A stretch of DNA of 64,000 nt from Choristoneura fumiferana (GCF_025370935.1 NC_133472.1:8748044-8812043); one strand, 5' to 3'; shown: positions 21,821-34,440, counted from the stretch's first letter. The notes: generated by a model not told the origin, from the letters alone. Numbers and translations are program-made.

Positions 21821-21958
21821 GGCTGTCTCACCATCCATTGATTAGTGTTAACTGACGGTTAAATGTGATGCCGTCTTCGTCTATTCGGACAAAACAAATA
21901 GAAACGGCATTACATTTAACCGTCAGTTAACACTAATCAATGGATGGTGAAACAGCCC
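21821..21958. mobile_element. foldback MITE, about 58-bp arms, CTAAGG duplication
   Basis: Arms start GGCTGTCTCACCATCCATTG and run through TTAGTGTTAACTGACGGTTA. The same six bases, CTAAGG, flank both sides and look like a target duplication. No ORF. Confidence 0.7.
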
Positions 21959-22614
21959 CTAAGGAGACTTTTATCTAATACTTAGGAATCTACTTAATAA
22001 ACGAAGAAATACCCAAATACTACATTTGTTTAATTTTAGAATACTGGCCAGTTTTTTCCCCCAGGTGGCCAGTTGCATAATGGTCTTAATTGACAAGATT
22101 TCATATTTCTAAGACTATAATTTGATTCGTTTTCTGTATTCTGGTTGGAAAGAGAAAGACGCTGATATTTTTAAAATTTCGCTACGATTATTAATAAAGG
22201 GCATAACTCCAAAACTACCACACAATAGGTCCATTACTTTTGTCTAGTCTCTATAAAAAAAGATCACGTAAATAGCGTAAATCTGACGTAAAAGTTGTCA
22301 AAATTATGAGAGCTCCTTTTTCTGGTAAAAAAGGCAAAGGAATCATATCTATTCTGTGGTAGTGTTGGCAAATTCAGATATTTTTTTTATTTTTTCGTAT
22401 TTTTTTAAATACGGAGAAATAAATTATAATAAATATTTTCCCATGTTCAGGAGGCAAAACTCTTTCGATTCCCGTAGTAATTTACAGGTGTTCAAAAATG
22501 AAATCTTGTCAATTCTTGTGGTAAATAAGTAATGATATTTTTAACGATTCTCACAGTTGTCAGTGGCCAGTATGAATATGTGTACATAGCCCTGAACCGG
22601 CGTACTGTTGTGTG

Positions 22615-22745
22615 CGTTGTCCTTTAATGTTGGCTCTTGGCTGGAGCAGGGCGCGAGGCGGGGGCGGCGCCTATTCCTAGCCCGAAACTAGGCCGACCGC
22701 CGACCGCGACCGGGACTGCTTGGTACAAGTCACCGGCGATGGTGT
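22615..22745. other. CpG-rich patch
   Basis: GCGAGGCGGGGGCGGCGCC and GCCGACCGCCGACCGCGACC within AT-rich DNA. A donor-like GTAAGTATG lies about 30 bases beyond it on the minus strand. Possible regulatory DNA or 5' exon; unproven. Confidence 0.35.
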
Positions 22746-22891
22746 CTTGTATCAAGGTGCCCACACGCATACTTACGAACAGTCGAACCATTTAATTCCT
22801 GACCCATCGTAGGGTAGGACATTCTCACAGTGATTGTCATAATGATTTTCCTTGTCAGACTGATAATAGCACTGCCATTTTATGTTTCACA

Positions 22892-22908
22892 TACACACAC
22901 ACACACAC
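22892..22908. repeat. AC microsatellite
   Basis: About eight AC units, inside a diverged interspersed repeat (22793-23150) whose GACCCATCGTAG and AATGATTTTCCTTGTCAG recur at 11090-11275. Confidence 0.7.
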
Positions 22909-23157
22909 GGGCCAATCCACTTTTTTACCGACATTAATCTGTCCGCGACATTTTTCAAACAATTGCAGATTTTTGTAAGTAAACATGTTTTTTCTGTAAT
23001 TTAATAGATGGTGTACATGAATACATGCCATCCTACGTAAGTTCAAGCTATTAAATCTTGAAATATCTTGTTGGAAGTACGATTTTTTGGTAACGCCAGA
23101 GACAATTTTGGTAACGCAGGAGACGCCCAAAGTGTCGGTAAAATAGTCGATAGGTGT

Positions 23158-23300
23158 ACACGCCATTGAATTTGTGCTGGCGTCCTCTCGATGTTTTTCT
23201 TCGCCGTAAAGCTCGTGGTAATTCCAAATGTAATTCGTGAATCTCGAAAAACTCAAAGGTGCGAGCCTGGACTTGAACCCACGTAGGTCAAACCTAGGGC
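23158..23300 (-). mobile_element. SINE family A fragment, 5' part
   Basis: Minus strand: GGGTTCAAGTCCAGGCTCGC, then TTTTTCGAGATTCACGAATT and GAAAAACATCGAGAGGACGC, diverged from 3132-3440. It gives rise to part of a 133-codon frame (22855-23256) that I do not accept as a gene. Confidence 0.65.
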
Positions 23301-23707
23301 ATTTAAAACTTTGTAAAAACTGAATTCATTTTTATTTTTATTAATGTAATGCTAGAGCTCCAAACTCGTGATCTAACACTAAAATAATTAAAAATGTAGC
23401 TGTAGAATAACAGGATTTATAGTTTTAACGATATCATATTCAAATTAAAAACCACTGTCTAACCTTATTTTTGAAATTAGATACTCGTATATTTTTTACC
23501 TTTGTTTCAAAACTAGTAATCTTGATAATCATACTTATTTATCGCAACCCGCCACATCTCTCGACTTGCACCAAACAATATCTTTGAGTCCGGACGCGTG
23601 CAGTGCCAAAAAAAAATAGGCATGCGCTTCTAAGAACAGGGGTTCAAGATCTATGCCGGTCGAGTTAGGCTTAAATATCAGAACATCTTCCTACACATAC
23701 TTTAGGC

Positions 23708-23825
23708 ATCATCATCATCATCATCCCAGCCTGTATAAGCATCATTCGTGGGCAGGCCTCCTCGCTGAATGACGCGGGCCTAGCGCGGATTGGGAACTTC
23801 ACACACATCAACGAATTGATGTATT
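23708..23825 (-). mobile_element. SINE family A fragment, 3' part, with ATC run
   Basis: Minus strand: TGAAGTTCCCAATCCGCGC, then GGAGGCCTGCCCACGAATGA and TATACAGGCTGGGATGATGA, ending in six ATG/ATC-type triplets. Such triplet runs are normal at the 3' end of this SINE. Confidence 0.65.
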
Positions 23826-23829
23826 CTTC

Positions 23830-26205
23830 ACCAATGACCTTTGATCCGAATTCCTTAGTTTTCTTATATTTTTTGTAGCTTATTAGGTATATTAAAAACA
23901 ACGGCTTTAAGCAATAGGTATAGTATCCCGTATTTACTTCAAAGTTTATTGTCTTCGAGATATTTGGCATCAAAGTTGAACAATTTTAGGCTGGCCCATA
24001 ACTTTTGTGTTAATTAGTTTCAAATTAAAACCCTCGACACGTTTTTAGAGACGTCAAAGACGAACCTAAATAAGTATCTAGATTTCGTATGTGTTAGATC
24101 TTTCACGTCAATAGAGATGCGAAATAAGTGTTTTTTTAGACACTGTTTAAAAAAATCAAACAAAAATAAGTATATTCATTTTTTTCAAAATCCGGTGGGC
24201 AAAAAAGGAGATAAAAGATCGAAGAACCGATAGCCGTTTGACTTATACTGCTATCTGTAGTGCAAAAGTAGGAGATATGATTCCGAACTTGTCAAAAATA
24301 GATGAAAACCTCGGGTAGCCCCTTAAACATCTATCAAAATTTATAAAGTAAGTTATCTTAATGATAGAATTTAATTCTGGCTATGTATTGGTCATAGTTG
24401 AACCTAACACACTCCTCCACGTTGCGCTCGTCGTCGCACCTAACTTTCCGATTGAATGAATCAGACTCCAGCTACCCAAGAATCAGTTGTAATCAAATTG
24501 CCCAGCGATCATTTAGCAATATTCATAATGCCCGAAATTTAAATTTCATTGATACTATGTACATATAATCCTTTACGAGTAGGTACATCGAAAAACTTAA
24601 CTCGAATACATTTCAATGTTGGCAATGGCAAGAAAGCTAATCAGTTTACTTCATGGGTGAAAAAAGAAACGGATTTGGCCCAAAAACCGGGCGTTGAATA
24701 CCTTTTTAGAAAATAGAAACTTGACCTAGTAACGTTGGAAGGAATTATGGCTACGTTGAACTTTAAAAATGACTCATGCTAGATATTCGCCGAATTTAGC
24801 GGCACGCATTTTGTTTCATGATCTAGTTACACTCAAAAATATGTTCATTAAGGTATGAATAGTATTGAGGCCAAAATATCGGTCGAATTCTTTGTCCGGT
24901 AAGAATAACGTGGGTACTAAAAATTACCAATTAACTTGCTATACCAATTAAGTATCTACAATTACTAAGAAGCTTAGGTACCATTACAACATTACGCGCA
25001 GATGCACACAACACGCATAAGGTGACTAGGCATGTAACGAGTCATGAGTCATTACAAAATCTCTGACACTCTAACCTTTAAAATTTTCCTCAAAACATTT
25101 TTAGTATTGCGTACATCTAAATTGTAGCCAGTACTGGCAAGCAGGAACTCGGTGGTTAGTGCTATAGTGAGTGCGCGAGTCAACATGGACCCATGCAATT
25201 ACGCTAACCGCCGGTCCATATTATGAAACATCGGCATTCATTAAACATCTTAGTGGATGATCTATGGTCCTCGGGCAACAACTGGCGAGCCACATTTCGC
25301 CTGCACTTTAGAAAGCGAGTCTTTGTTTTCACTTCGTAGCGGTAATTTATAGTAATGAGGAGAGATCATTGTACTCCGTTTTGTAAATTGCCCTGGACTG
25401 GAGTCCATCGTCTTGCCGCATTTGGCTACGTTTCAAATGTGCCAGATTTCTTTTTTTTTGTAGTATTTTCCATTCAGTGTCCCGGTACCTGTGCGCTAAT
25501 TGTGGGGAAGTTGGTATCAAATCAACTATTGCGCGATTCGCAATCCCGGCGCTAGAACCTTGACTGCATAGTGAACGCACTTTCACTAAAATGCACGTAC
25601 CTACTCGTACACTGCAACTATTTGATGTAGATATAGAATATAGGGCACGAGACGGCGACTCACACTCGCGCGAGTCGTGTAATTGCCATTTCTTTGTGTG
25701 TATTTTGTGTCATCTTATCGCAAAAATCCTTCGTTTTTCGGTGGTGAGATGCTTATCATTATCGTTGTATTGATGTCATAAACAGAGTCACGGCCGGTTA
25801 TCGATCTCCTAATTTGATGGTCATAGTACTTGTTTTACATGTTTATTCAACACCTTTTGTGCTTACAACTAAACAAAAAACGAACAGTATTGTTGTTGTG
25901 ATGCCTATTAAGTGGTCGATTCATGAATGAAGGTATAAATGGTTTCTCTGGTCAAGGCCTCGAGCAGAATTCCTTGAGAGACACAAGTTTGCATTACATT
26001 ATTTCGCGTCTTACCTATTTTTCTATTTGCATGTACTTTGAATACATTTTTGCATACATAAATTGTATTACCATTGCGATGTATCTAGGTTGACAGGGGT
26101 TTAGCCATGGAAAGGTGAACAATGTCTATGCTACGAGTATGACTCAAACTATGTCATCGCCGCGCCGGCTTAAATTCGATCGCTTTCCTACTTAACGGCT
26201 CGCGC
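23830..26205. other. long stretch with little recognised content
   Basis: No repeat with paired ends and no exon with good boundaries was seen. Open but unsupported frames occur at about 24416-24586 (plus) and 25347-25586 (minus). The piece at 25330-25570 is less AT-rich and includes GTGTCCCGGTACCTGTGCG. It could be old coding or regulatory DNA. Confidence 0.3.
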
Positions 26206-26209
26206 ACTG

Positions 26210-26345
26210 TTTATGCAAATGTGACATGTATTTCGCTGGTGTATGACGGATCTACTTATTCTATCCCGCAGTGAAACCCCGAGCATAGCCCTCTCCATAA
26301 CCCTTTGAGTTCATGGCTTCCGTGAACAAGCTGAAATATAATTTC
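26210..26345 (-). pseudogene. RTE-like LINE polymerase fragment
   Basis: A minus-strand frame near 26259-26301 reads VMERAMLGVSLRDRI, a motif I know from the C-terminal half of RTE-type reverse transcriptases (MERAMLGVSLRDRIRN). Flanking sequence has drifted out of frame. Together with 7742-7936 it shows at least two dead copies of this LINE group. Confidence 0.6.
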
Positions 26346-26678
26346 GGCGCGTGGACTGGCTAGAAGTATCGGCTCTAAACAAAGCGTAGACAGAAGCGTT
26401 GCCGCGTTATTTTCAATGCAGAACATTCGCGCGCTGACCACGGCCTTTAACTCGACTTGCCCGATTTAATGGCGTTTAAAAAGTGAGCGAACTTGCCCCA
26501 CTGACCAGAGGTGGGTGGTTCATATAAATAAAACGAATCTTGGTTCGTAATAGTTTAATAATACCTACTCGTACACGTCGGTCACGTTACGACTACCTTT
26601 TCTCTACCCATCTTTAATCTCATATCTATGCCTATAAATAGAACACTGAAAATACCAAGTTATGTCCTATCCGTTAAG

Positions 26679-26724
26679 ATCAGCCTATATACGTCCCAAT
26701 GCTGGGCACAGGCCGCCTCCTGTC
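26679..26724 (-). mobile_element. SINE family A, extreme 3' end
   Basis: Minus strand GCCTGTGCCCAGCATTGGG then CGTATATAGGCTGAT, the last 46 bases of the family. Confidence 0.65.
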
Positions 26725-26944
26725 CTATCCATAATCCTCCTGAATCCAGTCGCCGTTAAATCTAAATTCCGTATTACCAGCACGTATGTACCTTCTTGCA
26801 TAACCCACAGCAAAAATAATAGCGACATTTATTCTTATGACTCGTTTATATCGACTCACGCAACGTTGCATGAGCATCGTTGAAATGTGCATTTTGACAT
26901 TTGCTTGTTAAAAATATTATAGATGCATGGATTAATAGAATAGA

Positions 26945-27080
26945 AGTAGTTGCGTGGCGAGGGGCGCGGGGCGCGGTGCGGGCGGCACTGCTGGTTCGCG
27001 CGGTGTAACCTACATACCGGTCAACACTCCGGCTCAGTCAACACTCGCTACAGGGACGTTAGGTGCGTTGGACAAGCGAG
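26945..27080. other. CpG-rich patch
   Basis: GGCGAGGGGCGCGGGGCGCG and GCGGGCGGCACTG lie in AT-rich DNA. GTCAACACTC occurs twice nearby (27018-27050). A second, smaller GC-rich block (GGCGCAGCGCCGCGGCGGGC) lies at 27595-27625. Regulatory role possible. Confidence 0.35.
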
Positions 27081-27315
27081 CGCACTTGTACAAGTAATTG
27101 AACGCATGTTTGGCTAAGCGCACATGGCTGTCATATCATCCGACACTTGTGCCATTCCTAAAAGCTGACGCAATTCCAATTTCTACGATCGCAAATTAAA
27201 TTACTTTAGCGAGCATGCTGTAAACTGTAAAATGAGCAGTAAATTTCATACAAACCTGCATCTGGTCTGCGAATATTTACACTCCCCTCAGCAAAACCTC
27301 AAAATTGTAACATAG

Positions 27316-27350
27316 CACTCACCTGAAACAAGACAAAAATACATATGATA
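27316..27350 (-). other. recursive-splice-like site (acceptor fused to donor)
   Basis: The minus strand reads TGTATTTTTGTCTTGTTTCAG directly followed by GTGAGTGC. A pyrimidine tract, CAG acceptor and strong GTGAGT donor are therefore joined with no exon between (junction 27323/27322). In flies this arrangement marks ratchet points that remove very long introns in steps. It fits a long minus-strand intron; use is unproven. Confidence 0.3.
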
Positions 27351-27624
27351 CAACAATACGGTATAAATTGTTTCCGCATAAACCATGCCAATGACCATAA
27401 AATTCTTTTGGAAACGAAACATCTGTTTATACAGTATGTTTTTACGTTTTGTCATAAACACAGCGTGTAACCTACAAAGTCCAAATTAATTAGTGCATGT
27501 TTAATACTGTTTGCTTACACAAGTACTGAAAATATCTAACATAAGTTGAAGTGCTTCAGCTGTGCCGGTGAGTAGGCGACAGTAACTGGGGTGAGCTGCG
27601 GCGCAGCGCCGCGGCGGGCGAGCA

Positions 27625-28802
27625 GTGCAAACAGACTAATGCCAGCATTAGATGCGACTAGACAAGGCCATAGCTATCAGTGAAATGTCGAGAAGGAAAG
27701 AGAGGGATACATAAAGTATTTATTGCACATAACTACACCACAAGTGCAATTTACGCACACATGCGAGACTTTTCTATTTCTATTAGCCATATAAATCTAC
27801 AGTTGGCTATTGGTGTTTACGAAGTTTGAATTAACTTCTGTTGTGGTCAATTGGTATCATGTTTTGATTGTTAGGGTAGCGTTATGACTTGTATAGCGTT
27901 GCTTTTGCTGAAGGAGGAAGCAGAGTGCAGGCGAGACGGATATCGTGGTATCGGATGTAATTGGGCTGGTGTAAGGCGATATAAGCCGATCCTGTACATA
28001 CTCGCGTAGCTTTAATTATAGGATCTAGCTCTGTTGCTGAGTGCGTCTACTTTATAACGAGCTCAGTTGGTAAGAAACGCACTTACTCCCTTGGACATGC
28101 AACCTTACAATTACCATTATAATTGTTCCTTATCCCAGAGGCGTCTTCGTCTATGCACGTTAAATATCAGGAATGTAGGTACTGAAGAAATCTGGCTTGG
28201 TACTGCCACGATAATATAGCCACCTCGTGGATCCTAGTTTACGATCCAAGAGTACAAAACTAGTGATTTTCATCTAGATCTTAAACACAAAAATGTCGGG
28301 ACTTAGAAGGGCATATTGGCTGTGTTTCGCGTTTATGTTAAGTTTTATGTATAACAACTTAGGTACGTATTTGTATATTAATATTTCTAATCTGGCAAAA
28401 GCAAGTGTCAAAGGTACATGAACGTTACAGTGACAGAAAATTAACAAGGGTTTCGAATAAGGGGTAAGTCGATACATAATCAGTGACAAACGACCAACTA
28501 CATGCCGCGCTAGCCGTCCCGGTTGCGACAGACTGTCCTAGAACTCTTCATGTACCCGAGTAGCCTCAATTTGGCGACCCCGAATTGTTTCATATCAGAA
28601 TTAAGTGCGCAATATTCGTACTGTAAATCAAATTGCCAAGTACGAGTCGGACTTACGTACTGAGGATTCTGCACGAATTTAAAAGCAAGCTGGAAATAAC
28701 TGTGTTTCATGGTAAATCTATGAAAAATAAAGTTTCTGTTGGGTCTCTGATTTTCAGACCTGTTTGTTAACTTTTGCTGTGAAGTGATACTTCTTGCCGA
28801 AT
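27625..28802. other. spacer without recognised gene
   Basis: Two minus frames of about 70 codons near 28274-28710 have no splice context. Nothing else was named. Confidence 0.3.
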
Positions 28803-28969
28803 TCCATTAGTATATAAAATTCTCGTGTCACAGTATTCGTAAGCAAACTCCTCCGAAACGGCTTGAGCGATTTTTATGTTTTTTTATTGTGTATATTCAG
28901 TAGTTCTGAGAATAAGACGTAAACTATCGTTAATACTTCTACGCGGACGGAGTCGCGGGCAACAGCTAG
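28803..28969 (+). mobile_element. Helitron-like element, diverged subfamily
   Basis: TCCATTAGTATATAAAATTC at the start; ACGGAGTCGCGGGCAACAGC then TAG at the end. Its end matches the minus-strand fragment at 51421-51510. Confidence 0.6.
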
Positions 28970-29676
28970 TAATTTATAGTTATGAACGAGAAACTAATAG
29001 TAAATAAGCTTAAGCTTTGATTCCATACGGTTTTTGTAGAAAAATACACATTCAAAATGGTGTAGGTATCGTGCTTGGCGGTTTTCTAACAATTTAATAA
29101 AAAAACAGCCATACATGTATTTTATCCCAAGAATTATACTAACATTATACCTACTTCTAGTTGAAAACCACGGCACTTAATTTTAAGTAGGTACGTATGA
29201 AACGAATGTACTGCACCAACTTACATCGGTAAATTTTAGGTGATTTGATTAAACAACAGAAATACATCAACGGGGTATCATTAGATAAGTATTTATTTCA
29301 AAATGAAACATGTATGTTTTACGTGTTAATGCGCTTCGTATTTTTGTTCAAGGAACCCTAAACATACGATACCTACCTCAATACGCGACTCGCTATCTTG
29401 ATAGGATTTGTTTTGATTCCGTCTGACATACCTTCTCTTCAACTTCAAATTACATGCTTCCGCTATACATTATACATGGCATTCAATCAACAGGAAATTA
29501 GCAATAATGTTTACATTTAAAGCCTGATCATTATTATTTGACGAGACAACTTTTTTTCAATGTAACAGATCAGATCTAACAAAGTAATACTTAGCAGGGG
29601 TAACGGCACCAGTCATGGACTCTGAACCACTAATGGTATTTTTCTGTTAGCTTTTATGAAACGGATCCTAATTTGT
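28970..29676. other. AT-rich spacer
   Basis: No feature supported. Confidence 0.3.
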
Positions 29677-30010
29677 AGGGTTCTGTGCCCAAAGGGTGCC
29701 AACGGAACCCTATTACTGAGACTCCGCTGTTTGTCTGTCTGTCTGTTTGTCTGTCTGTCCATCCGTCTGTCACAGGGCTCTATCACTTGAGCCGTAATAG
29801 CTTAGACGATTGAAATATTCACAGAATATTTAATTGTATAATCACTTTAAAAATAAATAATTAAATTAAAATAAAATCAATATTTAAGGGGGGCTCCCAT
29901 ACACCAAATTTGTTTTTTTTTTTGCCTTTTTTGCTAATGTCTAATGTTGTATAGATAATGGTATGGAACCCTTCGTGCGCGAGTCCGACTCGCACTTGGC
30001 CGGTTTTTTT
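29677..30010 (+). mobile_element. AGGGTTCC...GGCCGGTTTTT repeat, second subtype
   Basis: Starts AGGGTTCTGTGCCCAAAGGG, includes a CTGTCTGTCTGT tract (29724-29760) and ends GCGCGAGTCCGACTCGCACT with TGGCCGGTTTTTTT. The ends match 8403-8976, while the interior differs and is shorter. Confidence 0.7.
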
Positions 30011-30658
30011 AAACTAATAACACTAATGTTCAGATAGCTGATGATCATAACTAGTAAAGTTCATGAACATACATGTGCTACTTTGTTTAGCATAAGAAGA
30101 TTAGATGAGCGCTACTCTACTGGATTCTGTCTCAATCTCACATTTTTTTATAAATGTTTCATTTTTTATTTTCCTTTTGCCGTTTGGAAGTGTTGCGCTT
30201 ACATATAATTGGTAGATTGATTTTTATTGGCATGTAGTGTAGACAGACATTTCTCAGTTTTACTAAAAAGTAATGTATCAAAGGTTGGACGGTGATTTCA
30301 CTGCAGGCGACAACCGCAAGAACGATAAGCTATTTTTGAAAGGCTAAATTAAATAATTTAACTTGTGGTAATATTGACTTTGATGATGAAACTTTTAGAA
30401 TTGCTCCCAGCGGTGAATTCTCCAACAATTGGGTTATCTTGATAGATCACTCTCGGTTACCAACATTACCAAACGCAGCCCGAGTCAGATAACTGCTGAA
30501 AGCACCTGGTACTGAAATTTAGTGCGTTTGACTCCCACATTGTAGATTAGCACCTTCATTGAAAAAAACCAGCTCCATCTGAACAGTTTCTCAAAAATAG
30601 TAAAAATAAAAAATAAAAAACTAGAAAACAGGATTTTATCATTAAATAGTTGGGCATG
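30011..30658. other. AT-rich spacer
   Basis: I see nothing that can be supported. Confidence 0.3.
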
Positions 30659-30818
30659 CTGAACATCCCTGCTTATAGGTTTTTATTGCTCTTTTATTGA
30701 AGATGTACCTAGTCATGCCTTTGACACGTTACCCTTTTTAACATTGAGCAATGTATGGAAACATTTGTTGATTTCAATAAAAAATGCGGAAAAAGAATTA
30801 TTTATAGGGATGTTCAGT
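30659..30818. mobile_element. MITE with CTGAACATCCCT ends
   Basis: CTGAACATCCCT and AGGGATGTTCAG are perfect inverted ends, with TTATA-type continuation. A one-ended relative at 39336-39424 shares TATCCCTG, TATAGG and the GTCAAAGGCGTAAC/GCCTTTGACACGTTAC block. Confidence 0.6.
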
Positions 30819-30829
30819 GAAACTTGTCC

Positions 30830-32373
30830 AAACATCGACATAATTATTTTTCAGAGTTAATTTTATGACGCGGTGTGTATATGGTATATACCTACCGACC
30901 CACGAAAATACTGAAATAATAATAAAAAAATTTAATTAGCAAAAAAGTCTTGTAGTTTGAAACCGAATCCTAAACTGGAGTTTTTGCTAAGTTAGTACAC
31001 CGCTGAAGGGTGATTTTTAATATTAAGACTGTAGATATGCTATTCGAAAAATGAGAAATATGAGTAGACGAGTAGAACACTTGCTGTTCAAATTTATGGT
31101 GTCAACTATTAAAAAAATCATTTCGAGCGGCAATTCTATTTATTATTATTTTATTTTCACGGGTGCTATTTCAAAAATCGCTCCCTAGTGCTATTAAAGA
31201 AGCTGAATCCATATAATATGCTTAATTGTTCTTGTCAGATATTACCTTTACGAGCGCTTACGAATATGTGAGTACTCAGGGAGTGCATATAACTAGACCT
31301 ATGCGTAAATGAACCATTAAGAAGCTATATAACATTACATAGCTTCCTATGACAAAATACTTAAAAATATCGATGGAAATCGCTCAAGTATGAGAATTCA
31401 TTAGTGGTTTACTCCCGTACACTTATGATCTGTGAATTAGACGTTAAATTATGATTATAACAGTAAGCTAGTTAAAAGTAAAATTTAAGATGATGCTGAG
31501 TACCTCAGGGCCTCGTTTTCGGCTATTCGCTCTTCTGTTTATACATAGTTTTACCAAAAACAACAGTAGCATACTATACGAAAATAGTCACTGTCGTGCT
31601 CGACTGGATACTTCGAAATATCTCTAACCTTTGCAGCATGCCACGTTACAGAAGTTGTTTCATTTTGTTTTATTTTAAGATAGTCTTTGGATTTCCAGAA
31701 ATACATAGAGTACGAATAGCGATTAGGATTAGGATAATATTAGGAAGTGACAGATTACGAAAATGAAATACTTTTAATTCCGGAATACAAATTCTAACAG
31801 TCAACTAAGCAGTTCGGTACATTTCTGAAAGTTGTAAATAAGTTCTTGTTATGGTAAACTAAATGCAGTGATTGCGTAACATAGAAAAACAATGAGGTGC
31901 GAGTGTTTACTCTATCACCGACTTTCACTTTAGAGTGTAACTCTCTCCGCTCTGGTGGGCAAGTGGGGTCCGTGTACCGAGATCGCAATAGATCAAGTTC
32001 AGGCCTAAAATATACGCTTTTGATGAGAAGATCTGGATATTAAGGATATACACCTAGAAAATTCGATGCCTCTGAGAGGCAGACATTTAATTATTTTTTG
32101 TATTTTATATCTCAAGATTTTTTGGATTTCCTTACTTTGTAAGTAACTAAATGTGTGTCCAGATTATTTCAACAGAAATTTTGGGTAGTTTTTCTGAAGA
32201 GCCCTGGAAATATTTGCATGATTTTTAAATTACGGTTGATTTCATGTTTTGGTCGGTGTTCACAATGGACGGCGTCAAAGTAGTGACAACGAATGAATTT
32301 CAAAACACCTTGTGTATTCTAGATGAAGCCCACCACTTAGGTATTAAGATGTAAAAATAAATCAAGCCTGATA
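30830..32373. other. long AT-rich stretch
   Basis: No exon, RNA gene or repeat with paired ends was recognised in about 1.5 kb. Confidence 0.3.
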
Positions 32374-32835
32374 AAGTCAAAGTCAAAATAACTTTATTCA
32401 ATTTAGAATTTAGGCTATAACAAGCACTTATGAATGTCAAAAAAAAATCTAACACCGGCTCGGAAAAATCTTTGTTGAGAAGAATCCAGCAAGAAGCTCA
32501 ACGAGGTATATTTTTTAAACAGATTTACAATATTATTATTAAATTATATTTATACATCACAAGTTAAATACTTGTTATATAACTTGTTACAAGTTACACA
32601 ACTTTATTTTTAATGCAATAGGTTCGCTATTTCAAGTAAGGGATTGCCAATGCGGATCGGAATTATTTCCAAATATCCCTGTCCATGATATAATCATTAA
32701 GTAACTTTATAATACGCTTTAGATATTAATGTCTTCTTGACAATAGATCTGAATTTTGTATCCGTTTCATTGGTAATATTTTTTGGAATTTTATTATAAA
32801 AACGTATGCAATTTCATAATAAATCTGATCATAAA
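32374..32835 (-). pseudogene. Jockey/CR1-like LINE, 3' end with broken C-terminus
   Basis: The minus strand reads FYNKIPKNITNETDTKF, then SIVKKTLISKAYYKV, a frameshift, then DYIMDRDIW and a stop. That is the C-terminal signature of Jockey/CR1-type reverse transcriptases. A 3' UTR follows, with AATAAAGTTATTTTGACTTT as its end. Only the last fraction of the ORF remains. TTGACTTT repeats at the 3' end are typical of this tail. Confidence 0.65.
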
Positions 32836-33608
32836 GATAAAACTAAATGTAACATAACAAATGAAATATATTTCATCAAAATACCTCTACTACAAGTAGC
32901 TTAAAAAGAAATGAGCCTAGATTCCCAGTCCATAGATAGATAGGTCAAAGACCTAAGCCCCGCCTACCGCCGAGATACCGGGAAATAGGAAACCTAGCTT
33001 TAAAGTTACCTCAAGGAACATGCGACCTATTTTCGGAAATTCCATTTTAAAATGAGTTGAGTGAGTGAGTTCTGAGTCGTCTTAAACCTAATTAATTCAA
33101 TTCATGTTCATCCCAGAGTTGGGGATAGTTCACCGTGTGGCTTGGTAGATAACCAAGCCAAAATATATGAATATGCAAAATAAATAAAATAAGATCCGTC
33201 AACCTTTTTTTTTTACTTTTTTATCAGGGAGGCAAACATCACTGAACGAAAGCAGCACATGTTGCAACGTACTGGCAACGCCATCTGTTGGTGCCTAACT
33301 GAACTAAATTAGTTCAAGCTACTCACTGGGAGGTGGCGCGCAAAAATGATTCGTACGATGCCGAAAATATTTCGTATTTTTAACGGACTTCAAAAAAGGG
33401 TTAGGCTCGATGTAACATGAATTAATGGGATTAGTTATATAAAGGCTGTTCCGTGTTTTCTTCGCGTTTTTTTCTATTTAAAAATGATAAGTATTTCGTT
33501 CAAACGTAAACCCAGTGTGTGCAGGGTGTCATGATACATTATAACAATAAAGCCTCAATAAAGCAATACAATCGATTACATAACAGGGTTTGTAAATATT
33601 TAAATCAT
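32836..33608. other. spacer without recognised gene
   Basis: A T-rich tract near 33207-33226 followed by ATCAGGGAGGCAAAC resembles a retroelement tail, but nothing firmer can be said. Confidence 0.3.
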
Positions 33609-33893
33609 AACATAACCTATCCAGAGGGTCGTGGGTTCAAACCCCGGCTCGCACCTCTGGTTTTTCGAAATTCATGTGCGGAATTACACTTGAAATTTAC
33701 TACGAGCTTTGCGGTGAAGGAAAACATCGTGAGGAAACCTGCACTAACCTGCGAAGCAATTCAATGGTGCGTGTAAAGTTCCCATTCCGCACTGGGCCCG
33801 CGTGGGAACTATGGCCCAAGCCCCTTTGTTCTCAGAGGAGGCCTGTGCCCAGCAGTGGGACGTATATAGGCTGGGATGGAACATAACCTATCC
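33609..33893 (+). mobile_element. SINE family A, 5'-truncated, with 14-base target duplication
   Basis: AACAT AACCTATCC occurs identically at 33609-33622 and 33880-33893. Between them lies the SINE from its B-box (GGGTTCAAACCCC) to AGGCTGGGATGG. The tRNA A-box half is missing, and the body is the best preserved in the window (GCGGTGAAGGAAAACATCGT). This is the signature of target-primed reverse transcription. Confidence 0.85.
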
Positions 33894-34309
33894 TAGTTTT
33901 GAGGGAGAATCAATGTGAAAATTGAAGTAGGTACACAGGCAATTTGTATTCTGGCCGCGGTGATATTTAATTTACGTACGACGAACACATGATAGTGGGC
34001 TCTTTAATAGTAAGTATTAAATTAATACGACTGTGCAATATGAATGAGCCTTCACTTATTTTAAAGTAAACAGAAAAATAAAAATATACACTGAAAAAAA
34101 AAATGCGGTATATACACTAGATTTTATCCGCAGCTTAGTTCGCGTGACTGACTGAATCTGACAGTTGATTCGAAAATTCGGAATTTACAAAATCTCTCGA
34201 AAATTCATAAAAAACATGGACTTTATTTACGTTGTATGAATAGCACCCGCGCAAAATTTAATATTTCTAGACTTAGCGCCAGGTAGGTATTCCTGACTTT
34301 GCATGTGTA

Positions 34310-34440
34310 CAGTCAGCAACCAATATCTGAGATAACAAAGCGTGCGTAAACATCTGACACGACTCTAAGAGTTTCTAGGTCCGGCAAGACGTGTCAGATA
34401 TTTTTGCACGCTCCGCTGTGGCAGATATTAACGCTTGTAA
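34310..34440. mobile_element. MITE family 3, diverged
   Basis: TA then CAGTCAGCAACCAATATCTG on the left; on the right GTGTCAGATATTTTTGCACG and CTCCGCTGTGGCAGATATT. The outermost right end has decayed. Confidence 0.65.

Noticed and set aside
22855..23256. 133-codon minus-strand ORF, among the longest in the window
   Set aside because: It is built from a SINE fragment, an AC microsatellite and a dispersed repeat; no splice or start context.
23708..23726. ATC triplet run as a coding or CRISPR-like repeat
   Set aside because: It is the usual triplet tail of the SINE family; no spacer structure.
24416..24586. 56-codon plus-strand frame with protein-like look
   Set aside because: No splice sites, and several frames of this quality arise by chance in 64 kb.
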